A DNA stretch of 64,000 bases. Origin: Acanthosepion lycidas (Eukaryota > Mollusca > Cephalopoda > Sepiida > Sepiidae). The notes beneath the pieces were generated by a model, which was not told the origin of the DNA, made no database searches, and saw nothing but the letters and a program-made list of their open reading frames with translations. Positions 1 to 11,869 of this stretch are shown one piece after another. The first letter of the stretch is position 1. Each line of letters starts with the position of its first letter. Made by a program: the position numbers and the translations under genes. Location of the stretch: NCBI GenBank assembly GCA_963932145.1, contig OZ010571.1, forward strand, positions 114,437,406 to 114,501,405. The letters run 5' to 3'.

Positions 1-895
1 CCACGAGAATGTAGTGTATAACCTAGGAAACGAGTTTGTGCAAATGAATGATATCAAAAAGACAAAAGTGACTAAGATCGATAAAGGAGAGGGATTTGTG
101 AAGAGCCATGTTTGCCAACGCCCTGAAAAGACAGGCGAATAAAGAAATACAATCTCAACTGAAATCTTCTAACAATCATAAGAGGATAGGATCTGTGATA
201 CAGGTTAACACGTATAAATGTTTTGTTTTTTAATATATAAATATAAGATTATCCAAAAACAAACACACGTAGTCGGATGGAAGAAAACAAAGAAATCATA
301 ATCTTGCCTTTGCCGAAACTAGTGAGGTAAACAGACAATAAGTTTATAATAATGTCAAAGAATTATATAACTACACAGATCTAGCTTAAGAAGTGAAAAC
401 ATGATGTTTCAACTGGAACTGTGCCCATATGTAGAATAGAGAATAGGTTAAATCGATAGGCGATGAAGATTTTTGCATTGACAAAAGTCGGGGGAATGGT
501 GATTGAGTTAGAATGAAATATTCACGCACTCATTCTCCAAAGATAACCACCTGTAATATATCCAGAGGCATGGCTTTGTAAATAAGAAAAATTAATGAAA
601 GACCTAATATGATTTGACGACGTTTATCAAATGAATATAATACACGTTGATTAAACTATGTCATATGAGTTTTTGGAGTATAGGAGCAGTGATAAACTGA
701 TGCAATGAATGTGGGTAAGACTTGCTTATAGTGAAGCCCAACATCATTAGGTGCATCATAGATACGCTTCCCATGAACTTGAAAATAACGAGAAAATTTT
801 AAAGAAATGAAAGAATTCTGTTCTTCAGAATCGATTTCACGATTCCTTATACATTTTCCACACTAAATTTTTCACATGAATTTTTTTTTGATAAA
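1..895. other. AT-rich stretch, no gene recognised
   Basis: No recognisable gene or repeat family. A reading frame on the plus strand is open from base 2 to a TAA at 140-142 (46 codons, entering from outside the window). Its composition is less AT-rich than the surroundings, so it could be the end of an exon or of an old element. It matches nothing I know, and an open run of this length is also expected by chance a few percent of the time. Confidence 0.3.
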
Positions 896-985
896 GAAAA
901 AAAAGACTTACGGTTGGTTGGTTGGTTGGTTGGTTGGTTGCTTTTTATGGCATATCAACCACTGTAGGTCATTTAATGCCAAATT

Positions 986-989
<4 letters not shown>

Positions 990-1073
<84 letters not shown>
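990..1073. repeat. (AT)n microsatellite
   Basis: About 84 bp of pure AT followed by degenerate ACAT/ACAC words to about 1125. It lies inside retroposon copy 1 and is absent at the matching place in the 58 kb copy, so it expanded after the family dispersed. Confidence 0.97.
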
Positions 1074-1077
<4 letters not shown>

Positions 1078-1145
1078 CACACATACATATACATACACAC
1101 ATTCATACACATATACCTATACATATAATAATATACAGTACGATT

Positions 1146-1345
1146 AAACATATAGCTGGCAACATTATTTTTTCAAAAACGCATACCTGGACACATTATT
1201 GTTTCAAAAAACATAGCTGGCAATAATTATTTTTCCAAAAAAACGTATAGCTGGCAACATTATTGTTTCAAAAACGTAAATCTGGCAACATTATTGTTTC
1301 CAAAATAACATATAACTGGCAACATTATTTTTCCGAAAACATTAT
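1146..1345 (-). repeat. Minisatellite inside retroposon copy 1
   Basis: Six head-to-tail copies of a unit of roughly 31-37 bp, seen on the plus strand as variants of AGCTGGCAACATTATT followed by TTTC and an A-run. Copies differ at several positions, so the array is old. The same unit in more diverged form is found at about 58255-58390 in the other orientation. Confidence 0.85.
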
Positions 1346-1403
1346 CTGAGGCCTTGTTGTTGGACGTAGTTTATCGTCATACCCAGGACGCAAAAGACTT
1401 ACG

Positions 1404-2055
1404 AATTTCGGTTAGATTGGGTTGAATAATCAGTTTGCACTGAAAATGAAAAAAAATAAAAATAAACGAATACTTCTTTCTTCTAAATTGATCTATTCAT
1501 AAAGGAAACAATTTTCTTTATCAACAATAACATCGATTCGGTATATTGTTTATCAATCTTGCGGAAAAGTCATCAGCTTTTGATCCCAACTTAATATCAT
1601 AAGTAATCTCTTCTCAAGAAATAAACTGTATTGCTTCTAAAACAGTTGCTGAAGTGATGAAAATGAGAAGGATTAGGAAAACATTATACATTCAGTGTTA
1701 TAATAATTCATTGGGCTAATCGGACAATATGTGGTCATGCAATCTTGTGTAAGAGCACCAAGCATATACGATTTAATAATGGGAGCAGCTTTTTTTTTCT
1801 GTAGAAGTTTGCGTATTAATCGAAATGGACGAAGTTACTTCACCATTGTTTCGTTTAGCATTCTTTAGTACTTCATTATTCATGACCCTCTTTATATCTC
1901 ACCAAACAAAGCATAACTTATGTTAAACATAATTTGGTGATGGGTTCGCCTTTATAATTTTTGTTCTCAGAGAAATCACTTTTCAATAATGCTAGCGATT
2001 ATAATTCAGTTAATACTATTACTAATAATAATATTCTTCTTATTATTTTTATTAT
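1404..2055. other. No feature seen
   Basis: AT-rich sequence with no long open frame, tandem repeat or recognisable element on either strand. Confidence 0.5.
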
Positions 2056-2059
2056 TTTT

Positions 2060-2160
2060 ATTTTCTTTGCTTTCTGGCGTTTACACTTTTCTTTCCGGGT
2101 TCCACCCAGGGACTTAAGGTTAGAAATGGCGTCATGACACTTTTCACTGACAAAAAAAAA

Positions 2161-2191
<31 letters not shown>

Positions 2192-2246
2192 AATAAAAAT
2201 TACATAGATAAAGCCCTTCGTAAAGTGTGGGCTGTACTATTATTAA

Positions 2247-2297
<51 letters not shown>
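2060..2297 (-). mobile_element. LINE 3' untranslated fragment
   Basis: The words CCCAGGGACTTAAGGTTA, CACTTTTCACTGA, an A-rich run, CTTCGTAAAGTGTGGGCTGTAC also occur with small changes, in the same order and strand, at 31755-31850. There they lie just 3' of a recognisable LINE C-terminal coding fragment on the minus strand. This stretch is therefore a 5'-truncated piece of the same LINE family's 3' end. It contains an (AAAAT)n run at about 2158-2206 and is bounded by (ATT)n at 2236-2297. Confidence 0.6.
2236..2297. repeat. (ATT)n microsatellite
   Basis: About 60 bp of ATT trinucleotide repeat adjoining a LINE 3' fragment. Similar ATT arrays sit beside LINE fragments at 33031-33082 and 35120-35155. 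Confidence 0.95.
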
Positions 2298-2380
2298 GAA
2301 AATAACACTATTAAAGAAGAAAAAAAGAAAAGTGAAGAAGCTGTTTAGATTCATGACCATGGAAGAATAAGGATGGTGCT

Positions 2381-2476
2381 TGACTCACATTGGTAGAAAT
2401 AATTCACGTGAGTCAGAAGTCAGCCGCTTAGTGACGTCACTCTATACAGTGAGGAAAGCGGAATCAAAATTCAGTT
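2381..2476 (+). promoter_or_regulatory. Possible promoter: AP-1, E-box, CRE, TATA-like, Inr-like
   Basis: Within 60 bp there are two AP-1 type sites (TGACTCA 2381-2387; TGAGTCA 2409-2415), an E-box CACGTG overlapping the second (2405-2410), an inverted CCAAT word (2389-2393) and the palindrome GTGACGTCAC with a full CRE (2431-2440). A TATA-like CTATACA (2442-2448) lies about 30 bp before TCAGTT (2471-2476), an initiator-like word. A good splice-donor word, CTGTAAGA, follows at 2737-2744, which would give a non-coding first exon of about 265 bp. The motifs are seen in the sequence. That they act together, or drive any transcript, is inference, because no downstream coding exon is recognised. 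Confidence 0.3.
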
Positions 2477-2499
2477 CGTTTATAGAAACTAAAGGAAAT

Positions 2500-5400
2500 A
2501 ATCCTCCCCTGCAGTTTACAAGTCCATAGTGCTGTTTTTTTTTCCGTTGGGAACATGCCTTTCCTAGATATAAAATGAAACTCCAGCTTGCATTCTTCGA
2601 TTTGTGAAAATAAAAAGTTTCGCTTTTTCCGTTCGTGGAATATATTCTCGTCTAAGACGTAGTAGTTAGATTCGGCCAGTTTGTATCTGATGTCCTAAAA
2701 ACGGCTTCACCAGGCTCAGGCTTCTCTTCATATCATCTGTAAGATACTTCTTTCTGTTTGTCCTTATATTTTGCTTTTATATGTAATATAGTATTCACCA
2801 CATGGGGAGTGTGTATATATGTATATATTGTTTTGTGTATGTCTTAGTAAAAGAAAGGTCTCTCTGAGAAAAAAGACTTTTGTGTCATTCTGTTTCATTT
2901 CAGCCATTCCGTTCCGTCTGGTATATACGGTCTTATTATATAATGACCATGACGGGGGGAATAGAAATGAGAGAATAAATCTTTCTTCCATAGCTCTCTC
3001 TCTTTACAGCCATATTAGTAATTGTTATTGAAATTATAGAAAAACCGCTGAAGTAATGATTAAACGGGGCGGAAATCAGAGAGAGAGAGAGGGAGAGGAA
3101 GTGAGAGAGAGTTAAGAAACTTCGACAAGAATACTGAAGAAGAGAGAGGGTAACATTGAGAGAACAAATTCCCGATCGAAAATGCCCAAGTAGTCGTTCG
3201 CATTGCCTGTAGCTCAAAGCATCGTTTCCATAAACAGATCGAATATTTCACTCAGCGTCAGTTCGTTGATGAAGAAATTGTTTTGAATTCTTACAGCACA
3301 CAATTTCTATATGAGTCTGATCTAAACTCATTTGAAAAGGCTAAAATCGACAAAAAATTATACTGTCTTTTGAAATCGGCCATAGAATGAAGACGACACA
3401 TTATTGAGAAGCTTCAGTTCCTTTCAACACACTTCATCATCCTTTTTTGTGATCAACATTTCTGACATCTTTGTGGTTGCTTTAATTTTCCTCTAACCAT
3501 TTGCTTGAAATTTTAAAATAGGTTCCATCCTAATTTTTCTTGCTTCGATGGGGCCCGTCATTGTTAATTCCTTTCACATTCCGTGACCAAAGAAAAGTAA
3601 ATTTTGTATTTTAGTTATATGTCCTAAACACTGTTCGGCCCTCCATTTAAGCAAGATCAAAACATCGTTCATGCGCTGGTTCCCTGTATTCATCTTGCCT
3701 TCATTATAACTTATTATGTAAATTTCAGATTTCTTAAGATTTCCCCCCTCATTATGTGCCTTTATACTTCCGAATTTATCACACATCATAACCATTTATA
3801 GCAAAAAAAATCGTGTAAAATTTATAATTTAGGCCCCAGTTTCTCATTTATTTATTTATATAGTCTAGCATCCACTGCAATATATTGTCTAGACATTAAA
3901 TTCTATTAATGCGTTAATTGCTTTCTAACATTATGTCTCATTATTAATACCCTGCTCGGTTCTCAGGAAGCATTTCCTTACAATGCGTCTTTAAATTAGT
4001 TTGACATGTTTTCAGTCATTTGTTATGACAAACACTGATAATTGAATTTCGCACCTGCTTGAAATTGACGTCTATGCTTCAACACGATCAATTTACCCTT
4101 ATACTAATAATCTTGTTTTCTTTCTTTTTAAAATTGCACATGCCGTCATTGATATTTTTTTACCAAATACCTCTTGTTCGTTCAGTTTCATCTCCATATG
4201 GAATTTTGTGAAGCTCTAATAATACTGGTTATATTAAGCAAGCAATCTGATAAGCAAACTGATTATATTAACATCACAGATGCAATTTTAACAGGAAAAA
4301 AACATAACGTAATAATAATAATAATAATAATAATACATAACACCTACTACGACAACAATTAAAACGACAACAATTAAAACAACAACAAATACTGCTGCGA
4401 CAATTATCACCACTATTAATACTACCAATAATAATAATAATAATACACAGAGAACAAAACTTTATGGAAACCGTTGTAAGATCTATCGGCAAAATAATAT
4501 ATGCAAAACAGACCTCACTATCACATAGAATTTCGAAAAACAGTTATACAAGTTAAAATACCACACTTTATTGAAGAAGTGCAAACATTTTTGAAGAATA
4601 TTTTAAGCAGTCCAAAAGCATATTATCTCAATACGGAATTGATCAATTAAGCGAAAGAAAATGGACATAGAATTAACGTTGAGCTCAACGGAAAAATTGC
4701 CATGAAAGTATTTATAGAAAAGGCACAGAGAGGCAACCTTACGTCTTTGGGAAAGTCACTGATATTTAATTATTTTAAATGGTTTCTTTTAACTACATTA
4801 ATTGTAAAGAGGTATAATGCATGTTTCTTAGCAACAAATTCAGGGCAAGTGTAAAGGTACGATATGGAGATGTAATCATGAAGCGGTTATATAGTTTTAA
4901 CTATCTGTGAAGTGTCATAGCAGGGAATTTGTTAATGTGCCTTCGAAATGTGAAGTAGTATTGGAAGTGTATAAAGTTGCCTTCCTGAATCTAAACCAAT
5001 TATCAAGAAACAGGAACATTTCCTTCGACATAATGAAGATTGCAGAAGTCGTGTGTAACATAACAGCAATAATATAGCAATATCCGTAAATACAGACAAT
5101 TTTATCGAATTATTGCAAGGATATTAAGAATATCATGTATGTAACATGTAAGCAACAACGAAGTTTTCTAGAAAACGGCAAACAAAAAATAACTTGCAAA
5201 TAGAATTAGCGTGAGAGTGAAAGATTTTATTGTAATGTAAAACAATAAAGAAAGACCTGAAGAATTTGATACTCACTGAAAATAATATTGTTATGAAAAG
5301 TATAGGGAAATATCGAGTAAATTAACCTCTGTAAATGAATGACAAAATATGGATTTTGCGGGAAACTAGTAAGGTGATATATATTAGTTATCTCGACAAA

Positions 5401-5615
5401 AGAAAGGAAATTATGGAGAGTTACGTGCATCTTATATTCCAAGGAGACGCACCACATAGCAAACAAAGCATTCATTTAGAGTTTCATTGTAAATTGTATG
5501 GAAAAAAATAGTATAATAATATATTGACGATTCAATGAATTTATGAAAAACAAAATACAGGTAATTTTTATTAAAACTGCGAAAATTACATTCGAATTAA
5601 ACTGATTCTATAACT
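2500..5615. other. AT-rich stretch, no gene recognised
   Basis: Nothing coding is supported. Small GA-rich (3079-3150) and imperfect trinucleotide runs (AAT-type at 4311-4334 and 4429-4444, with ACA/ATT words between) are the only structured pieces. Open frames here are short and unrelated to any family I know. Confidence 0.5.
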
Positions 5616-5617
5616 CG

Positions 5618-5619
<2 letters not shown>

Positions 5620-5675
<56 letters not shown>
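5620..5675. repeat. (AT)n microsatellite
   Basis: Pure AT dinucleotide array of about 56 bp. Confidence 0.97.
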
Positions 5676-5679
<4 letters not shown>

Positions 5680-5948
5680 ATAACGGTATCTCAGTTTCAG
5701 CAATATAGGTACGTAAATTTTGATTCATCGTGTAGAATAAGAAACATTTTGAAAATGTTTGAATTCTTTTAACAATCCAAGGGAGAAAACTCACCCATCG
5801 CGAGCCAGATTTTAATCCGCGGTCAATAAGTTTTTTTGCATCTAATCCGAAACCCTTAAACCCTTAAGCCGTTCATGATATTATTTCTCTATTCTTTGTT
5901 AGCATAGTACACCCAAAACTAAACACACACACACATGCAAACAAAAAT

Positions 5949-6016
<68 letters not shown>

Positions 6017-6040
6017 AGAGAGAGTGAGAGAGAGAGACAG
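5949..6040. repeat. Compound (AC)n(AT)n(GA)n microsatellite
   Basis: AC run 5949-5974, AT run 5975-6014 and an imperfect GA run to about 6040, with a shorter AC run just upstream (about 5923-5935). Confidence 0.95.
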
Positions 6041-9000
6041 ACATAGAAACAGAGGGAGAGATGTTTGTGTATGTAATTATAGAAAGATTATCGGCTTAAT
6101 GAATGAACACGTATTCAGCCTAATATTTACGTCATTTATACCCAGAAGGGAAACAAAAATGGTATTAATGAATATTATTGCAGGAAATCTGTTTTTCCGG
6201 CAAGCAAAAAAAAAAAAAAAGGAATTATTTGGCTCAGGATATATACATACTTTTCGTTTTTAATTCTGATGCGGTTATATTTGCTTTTATGAGATTTTAA
6301 AAATATTTTCTTAATGAATCATTCGGAAGCCTAATTTTGATTTTTTATTTTTTTTTGTCAACAAAGAAAAAAGAAAAAATATCCCATGGGTCAAAATATA
6401 AAAAACGCAAACATGAAACAGATTCTCTTTTGGAAATCTACTGGTTTCTTTCTATACGCGTGTAGAGAGCACACAGTTTTCGAATTGAACCCAAACCTTC
6501 TCCCATCTCATGAAAGTTAACGAATGTTCTCATAAAGCTGCATCGGGAGAGGCGTAAATCTATATAATCTCGTTTATACAGTCGGTTAAATAGTTTTGGT
6601 GCTAGCCATTCTAAGAGAAATACAGATCTGAAAAAGCAGTTAGTAGCTATGCAAATATCATCCCGAGGAAGTCATTTCATTTCGCATATAATAAAAAAAA
6701 ACATTTTGTTGAGGCCGATAGTAATCTCTGCTCTGAATGATCATGTAAAAAAAAATGATTCTTTGGTAGACCTTAAATATCATTTCTATATATAATTTTA
6801 TACGAGAAATGGAACAAATCAGATATTTTCTTCTATATACTGCGTTAGTTTGGCTCATTGAGTTTCATAAAGGGTTTAAAAATTGAGTAATGCCATCGAC
6901 CGATAAACTTTTTGTTTTGAAGAGAATCAAAAATAAAATTTGTGTAATTCCAGTTGAAATGTGTGAACATATATAACGTTGATTATGAAAATTATTGCTG
7001 AAAATCTCTTGCTGAAATGCTTTGACAAAAACGGGCGAAAAAAACTTTGAGGAAGTAAAAATTGAACGAGGCAGAAAATACAAAAATCAAACACATCTAA
7101 TTTCTGCAAATGAATAGGAATGTCTCAGGACAAAGAGGTTTGGTGGTTTCAACAGCTTATTCTCAAAAAGTACTTTATGTAGTCCGTTAGTGAAGGTTTC
7201 AGTTTGAATGTTTGGTTTTGTTCAAATTATTCCCTTGAAAACGCCGAAAAGAATTTTCTGTCCTGGGATATGAATCTGCCATCCAGACTGAGATTTAGCA
7301 ATCGGCTTTTCTCTCACTCTACCCGTGATTGTTTAGGATCTCATTGGCTGGTCTAAACTTCCCGTCTTGAAGTGTGCTTACGTCAGAACTCTCTTCTTGA
7401 CGACTAAATTATCTCTGAATCTATATCTGATAATCAGCGTCATTTTATACAAGAAAAGAGAATCACATGAGTCTCTATCATGATTTTCACAAGGGCTGCT
7501 TGGGATCCACGTCACTTTATTGTCAAAAAAATAATAAATAAATAAAATTACCTATACACAAAGTCAAAATGAATCCTTAACAATCCTGGCTGTTTTTAAA
7601 ACTGAACATAAATTATATACATATGAAACTAATTTTTAACAAATCGTCTCTCTTTATTAAAATTACACTTCTCTCAAAAGAAGGTGTACAAAAACCTAGA
7701 CGATTAAATATTTAAGACTAACGTATTTTCATAGTAATAAATTTTTATATTATTTTTAAACCAAAAATGTAATTAATAAGATGGATATTATATATTCCTA
7801 ATAAAATAAATTTTTATTGTAGTAACATCAGATCTAGACCTGTATCATGGAGAATAAAATAGAGAATCATATTATTATTGATAGTAGAACGACAAGAAAG
7901 TATATTTTATGTTAAGATTGTAGTGGGATACAAATAACAGAACCGTGACTTTTTTATCCACTGCAACATTGCACAGAATCATTACACGTGAAGAACGTAG
8001 AATTATTGATATCATAAGTTTAACAATTAAAACATACACCTTACGAATATATTCAACACAGATGATAACTTAATCATTATATGATAAAAGTGTCTTATTA
8101 AAATACAATACACAATGCACAAAATAAATGAAATTATAATGAAATGCGTCGATTTTGGATATCCTCGTTTGTTTTCCGTTGATATGCAAACGATGAGTCG
8201 GGAATAAGACACTAACACTTGATAAGAAAGAACCCACTGTGGTATGAAAGAATAATCTATACCCCGTGTTGTTTGTGCCCAACATTACCTTTTTGAACAG
8301 AATTTGAAAAACTTAAGATAATACATATTGTACAATGTGATATAGAAAACAACATACAAAATATGATAAAGGACGAGACATCTGTGTAGTTTCGTTTAGT
8401 TGTTTTTGTGTTTCACATTTACATTCCATACAAAAGAACGTAATCGACTTTTTCCCATTTTTCACTTTTAAAATAATTTCATGAAAATTATCAAATTTAA
8501 AGAATATGAGAATGTAAGAGATGCTGAGAAAGACCAACCTTAGCACAATAAAACAAACGCATATTTCTATGCAAATAAGCTGATTCTCTGCATATGTCTA
8601 CAAGAAAATTTACATAACTGGCAGCTTCTGTTCTGAGAGAGCGAGAAAAAAATTAAATACTGATATGAAATGATCAAAAACTCAATCATTAATTAATTGA
8701 AATGTTTTATTATTCGAATATATTAACATCTGAGAATGTTTCTGTCATCAATTATTTCAGACGATTTTTTCTGCCATCAGATTGCAGTTTCTTAAGTTCT
8801 TTATATAATTCTCGTAATGGGAAAACATTTATTAAGCAGATTACAGTTTATGTATTTTATTTGTTGCTAAATATATATTTAAATTGTTTGAAATACAGCA
8901 ACAGAGAAGAGAAAACTGCAGAAAGTTTTTAGAGGAAAATTTAAAAAAAAAAAGAATTATAAACACAGCAATAATGTTTTTCAACTAAATATATATATCT

Positions 9001-9150
9001 GCGTGAATCGGGAAAATATCTTAGTGGATTAAATCATTTCTTCATGATTTTACAGCATATTAATTCAAAGGGTCGGGAAATAGAATCGGATACAATAAAA
9101 AAAGAAATTTGAAATAATTGAACAGCACTAAAGAAGGAAAAATATCATAT
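6041..9150. other. AT-rich stretch, no gene recognised
   Basis: No element or gene is supported. The part at about 7200-7510 is somewhat GC-richer than its surroundings, but its reading frames on both strands show nothing recognisable. Confidence 0.45.
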
Positions 9151-9154
9151 GAAA

Positions 9155-9234
9155 TTAGGTTGGTGCAAAAACAATGTCGTTTTCTCACATAAAGTTGGAC
9201 GTCAAAAAACGACATTATTTTTTCACCAACCTAA
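9155..9234. mobile_element. 80-bp mariner-derived MITE (MADE1-like)
   Basis: Exactly 80 bp, starting TTAGGTTGGTGCAAAAACAA and ending with the inverted counterpart TTTCACCAACCTAA. The two arms pair over about 30 bp with a few mismatches, leaving almost no internal sequence. TTAGGTTGGTGC is the classic terminal word of one mariner lineage, and two arms back to back in 80 bp is the layout of human MADE1. The right side keeps the expected TA (9235-9236). The left flank reads AA. A half copy lies at 52533-52593. No transposase is encoded, so movement would have needed a mariner transposase supplied elsewhere. Confidence 0.85.
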
Positions 9235-9384
9235 TACCTCGAGAGTGGAGTACAGTTCGACATTTGAAGAGCTTATTGAGATCGACAGGCATCTGAATAA
9301 GTTTGGATATCAAAACGCATGCAACATAAAAAAAAAATATATAGGGATATTACTTCCAATGTAAATAAATATTTCATTTTATAA

Positions 9385-9860
9385 ATGAAACTTATATATA
9401 ACGCCGTAAGCTTTCTCCCATATTTCGAATATTGCTGCCGCATATTTGCCAATGATCCTGCTATTTATCTAGACCTTCTTGATAAAATTCAAAGAAGAAT
9501 CAACAATATTATCAGTTCTGATCTGGCGTCTCGGCTTGAGTCACATTTCCACTGCCATATGGTTGCCTCCCTGTATCTTTTCTATAAATATTTTCATGGT
9601 AATTGTTCGGATGATATCCTCGCTCTGGTGACTAAACCTTCTGTGCTTAAGCGAAGTACTAGACAGACGATCCCAAATATTTACTGTTGATTTGGTTTGA
9701 TGTAACCGTACGTTATATGCTAACATTTTTTGTAGAATTTTTTCCGGTTTCATTCTTTCCAGCCAAATTTACTCTTCAAAAGTATAAATGCAATATCAAA
9801 CTCACTCACCTGTCGTTCTGATTATCCTTTTTGTTCTCGCTTATTGGTAATGTTTCTGTC
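9385..9860 (+). mobile_element. LINE reverse transcriptase C-terminal fragment
   Basis: The frame 9385-9690 reads through the region after the RT palm that is typical of Jockey/CR1-type LINEs: YFEYCCRIFA, LDLLDKIQRRINNII, VASLYLFYKYFHGNCS, then a basic STRQ end. The match continues past the stop in another frame as FFPVSFFPAKFTLQ, corresponding to the usual last domain, so there is at least one frameshift. The palm and endonuclease domains are missing, so the copy is 5'-truncated and dead. The family is the same general kind as the YADD-bearing fragment at 33905-34340. The family type is established by motif similarity. The exact clade is not assigned. Confidence 0.75.
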
Positions 9861-9869
9861 TTTAATTAT

Positions 9870-11865
9870 TCCACGACCAGTCACAACTCGTGTCTTAGTG
9901 GTTTTACTGCCTTGTCCGGGGTGAAATCGATTAGAACAAAAAAAAAAAAATCTTCAGATTAAATTAACGGTATCTGATCTCATTTGTGATTCCCATTTTG
10001 GATTCTCATTTTCTGCTAGCAAAAATTCTTCCTAGATTATAGGTTTTATGACATCTGATATGTCTTACATACTGAAAGATGTTTCTGAAGTGTTAAGAGA
10101 TTTTAAATCCCTTGAAGACGATACTTTATATTGTTAAATGAAAACATATTAACCTTCTTATTTACAAGCTTTGAACTCAGTATGTAATGTACATTAATAT
10201 TCACGTCTTAGAAAGCGATAATCGAATCATACACCGATTCAGTTCCTTTATATTTGTGCCAGCACTATTGAAAACTAAGGAAAACAAAATGAATCATCAA
10301 ATAAGAAAATCATATTAAAAATCTAATAAAATATGCAAAATTATATTTTCTTCAATTGTGTTAACGATGTGATATTATAATTTCATAATGTTTTTAATGC
10401 TGTTGAAAAAATGTTTTCCCTTTATAACAACTACCTCTAAAACCTTCAGAGGCTAACCTCGAGAAGTTTTGTCCGGTATAAAAGAATCTTTTGCGCTACG
10501 CATCGGGCCTAATATGATTTTGTAATTATTGGTTACGAGTGAAATTAAATCATCCTTTGACTACTTTACAGTGCTAGGATGAATGCCAAATTCAAATTCA
10601 GTTAGCTGCAAATAACTCTATCAAAGAACACATTGTTAATTGAATGAAGACTACAAACAACGGAAAATGTGGTGAGGACCGGAAGACGCTTCGTAGAAGG
10701 AGTTGGTTAAAAATGTATCATTAAAAACAATATTTGGACAGTGTCTGACTGAGATTATGCCAAGTATTTTACTCAAAAAAACAATGCTTGATTCAGAACA
10801 CTGATTTGTAGAAATGAATGTTATTTATGCACTAATTAAGTCTTTATTAATTACTTCATGTGAACAAAGGCAAAAAAAATATATTTAATGTTCGATCATA
10901 TTGAAAGGAATGTAAAAAAAAGTATGTCGGCTTTTGATTTTTTGAGGCAGGAATGTATCGTTTCGTGAGATATAAAACGGATTTCACTTCTGCGTCCATA
11001 AATTAAAATAAACACTAGAGAAAATTAGGCAAATGGTGCACATATTTTCAGGGAATCTTGATGACAATCTCTGTAGCATTGTACTTCCATTGCCAAAAAT
11101 TTAAAAAAAAAATGCCGTCGAAAATGCGTGCAATCATATAAAACCATTTACTTCATTCTATATTCATAGATATTTAAACATTTATCGATTTCTTTTTTTA
11201 TTCTAAAAGAGGTTTTAAATATAAACATAATATACTATGTTAAAAATACATCTTTTAAATTAATAGTTTCCATTATATAGACATTCACCCAAATAATGGT
11301 TCCATATGGGAAAAATTCTTCTTCCGATTTGAGGAAATATTCTATTTTTTCATACACGGAGCTGCAGCGACAAAAATAGCTACAAGACTAAAATTGAACA
11401 GAAACAACGCTGGCAAAACTATGCAAGAAGGCTGGCAATGTTCGAAGTGTACAGAAACTAGCAAACCGACTATGCACACTGACAGCAAGTTCTATTCGTT
11501 TTATCAGGAGAAGAATTAAAAAAAAGAGCATATGCTACTTGATTCGTTGATAAAGACATGAATTAATTGTTTACGGAGAACATATCTATCATAACAATCA
11601 TACGTACTCATCGCAAGACCGTATTCATGCCCATCCTCGTAGGACATTGGCACTTATATCGGGGCATAAGACCTATTTAAATCTTAGTGTAATATGGGCA
11701 TATTTTCAAGCATTGTAATTCGGTTAGAGTGAACAAAAATATGCCGAGTGAGATGGATAAATTGTCGTCTAGATTACGGAAAAAAACACTGACATCTCAT
11801 TTTAACAAATATATAAAAAAAATGCACAAAAATATTTCGAAAGATTAAAGAGTAAATTTATTTAA
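9870..11865. other. AT-rich stretch, no gene recognised
   Basis: No element is supported. A TATAAAAG word at 10477-10484 is isolated, and I see no reason to call a promoter there. Short less-AT-rich patches at about 10600-10760 and 11350-11480 give no recognisable translation. Confidence 0.4.
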
Positions 11866-11869
11866 TCAA

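Larger units (their letters stand above)
913..1391 (-). mobile_element. Tandem-repeat retroposon, copy 1 (unnamed family)
   Basis: A composite repeat read on the minus strand. It has a 5' head (GCGTCCTGGGTATGACGATA..., 1391 downwards), six degenerate copies of a 31-37 bp unit containing TGCCAGCTATA, a 3' section containing GGCATTAAATGAC and GGTTGATAT, and a 3' tail of (AACC)n at 913-940. It is bracketed by the exact 12-bp direct repeat AAAAGACTTACG at 901-912 and 1392-1403, which looks like a target-site duplication. The same head, unit, 3' section and a related (AAACC)n tail recur on the plus strand at 58013-58480, so this is a dispersed family. Variable flanking duplications and a short-repeat 3' tail fit target-primed retroposition of a non-autonomous element. 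No coding capacity is seen. An (AT)n array has expanded inside it. I do not know the family name. Confidence 0.7.

Noticed and set aside
876-1226. Open frames rich in YIYIYI or HTHTH (here and at many other (AT)n and (AC)n sites)
   Set aside because: They are translations of dinucleotide repeats and have no coding meaning.
1146-1345. Regularly spaced repeats as a CRISPR array
   Set aside because: The units are contiguous and diverged with no unique spacers, the context is animal transposons, and there are no cas genes.
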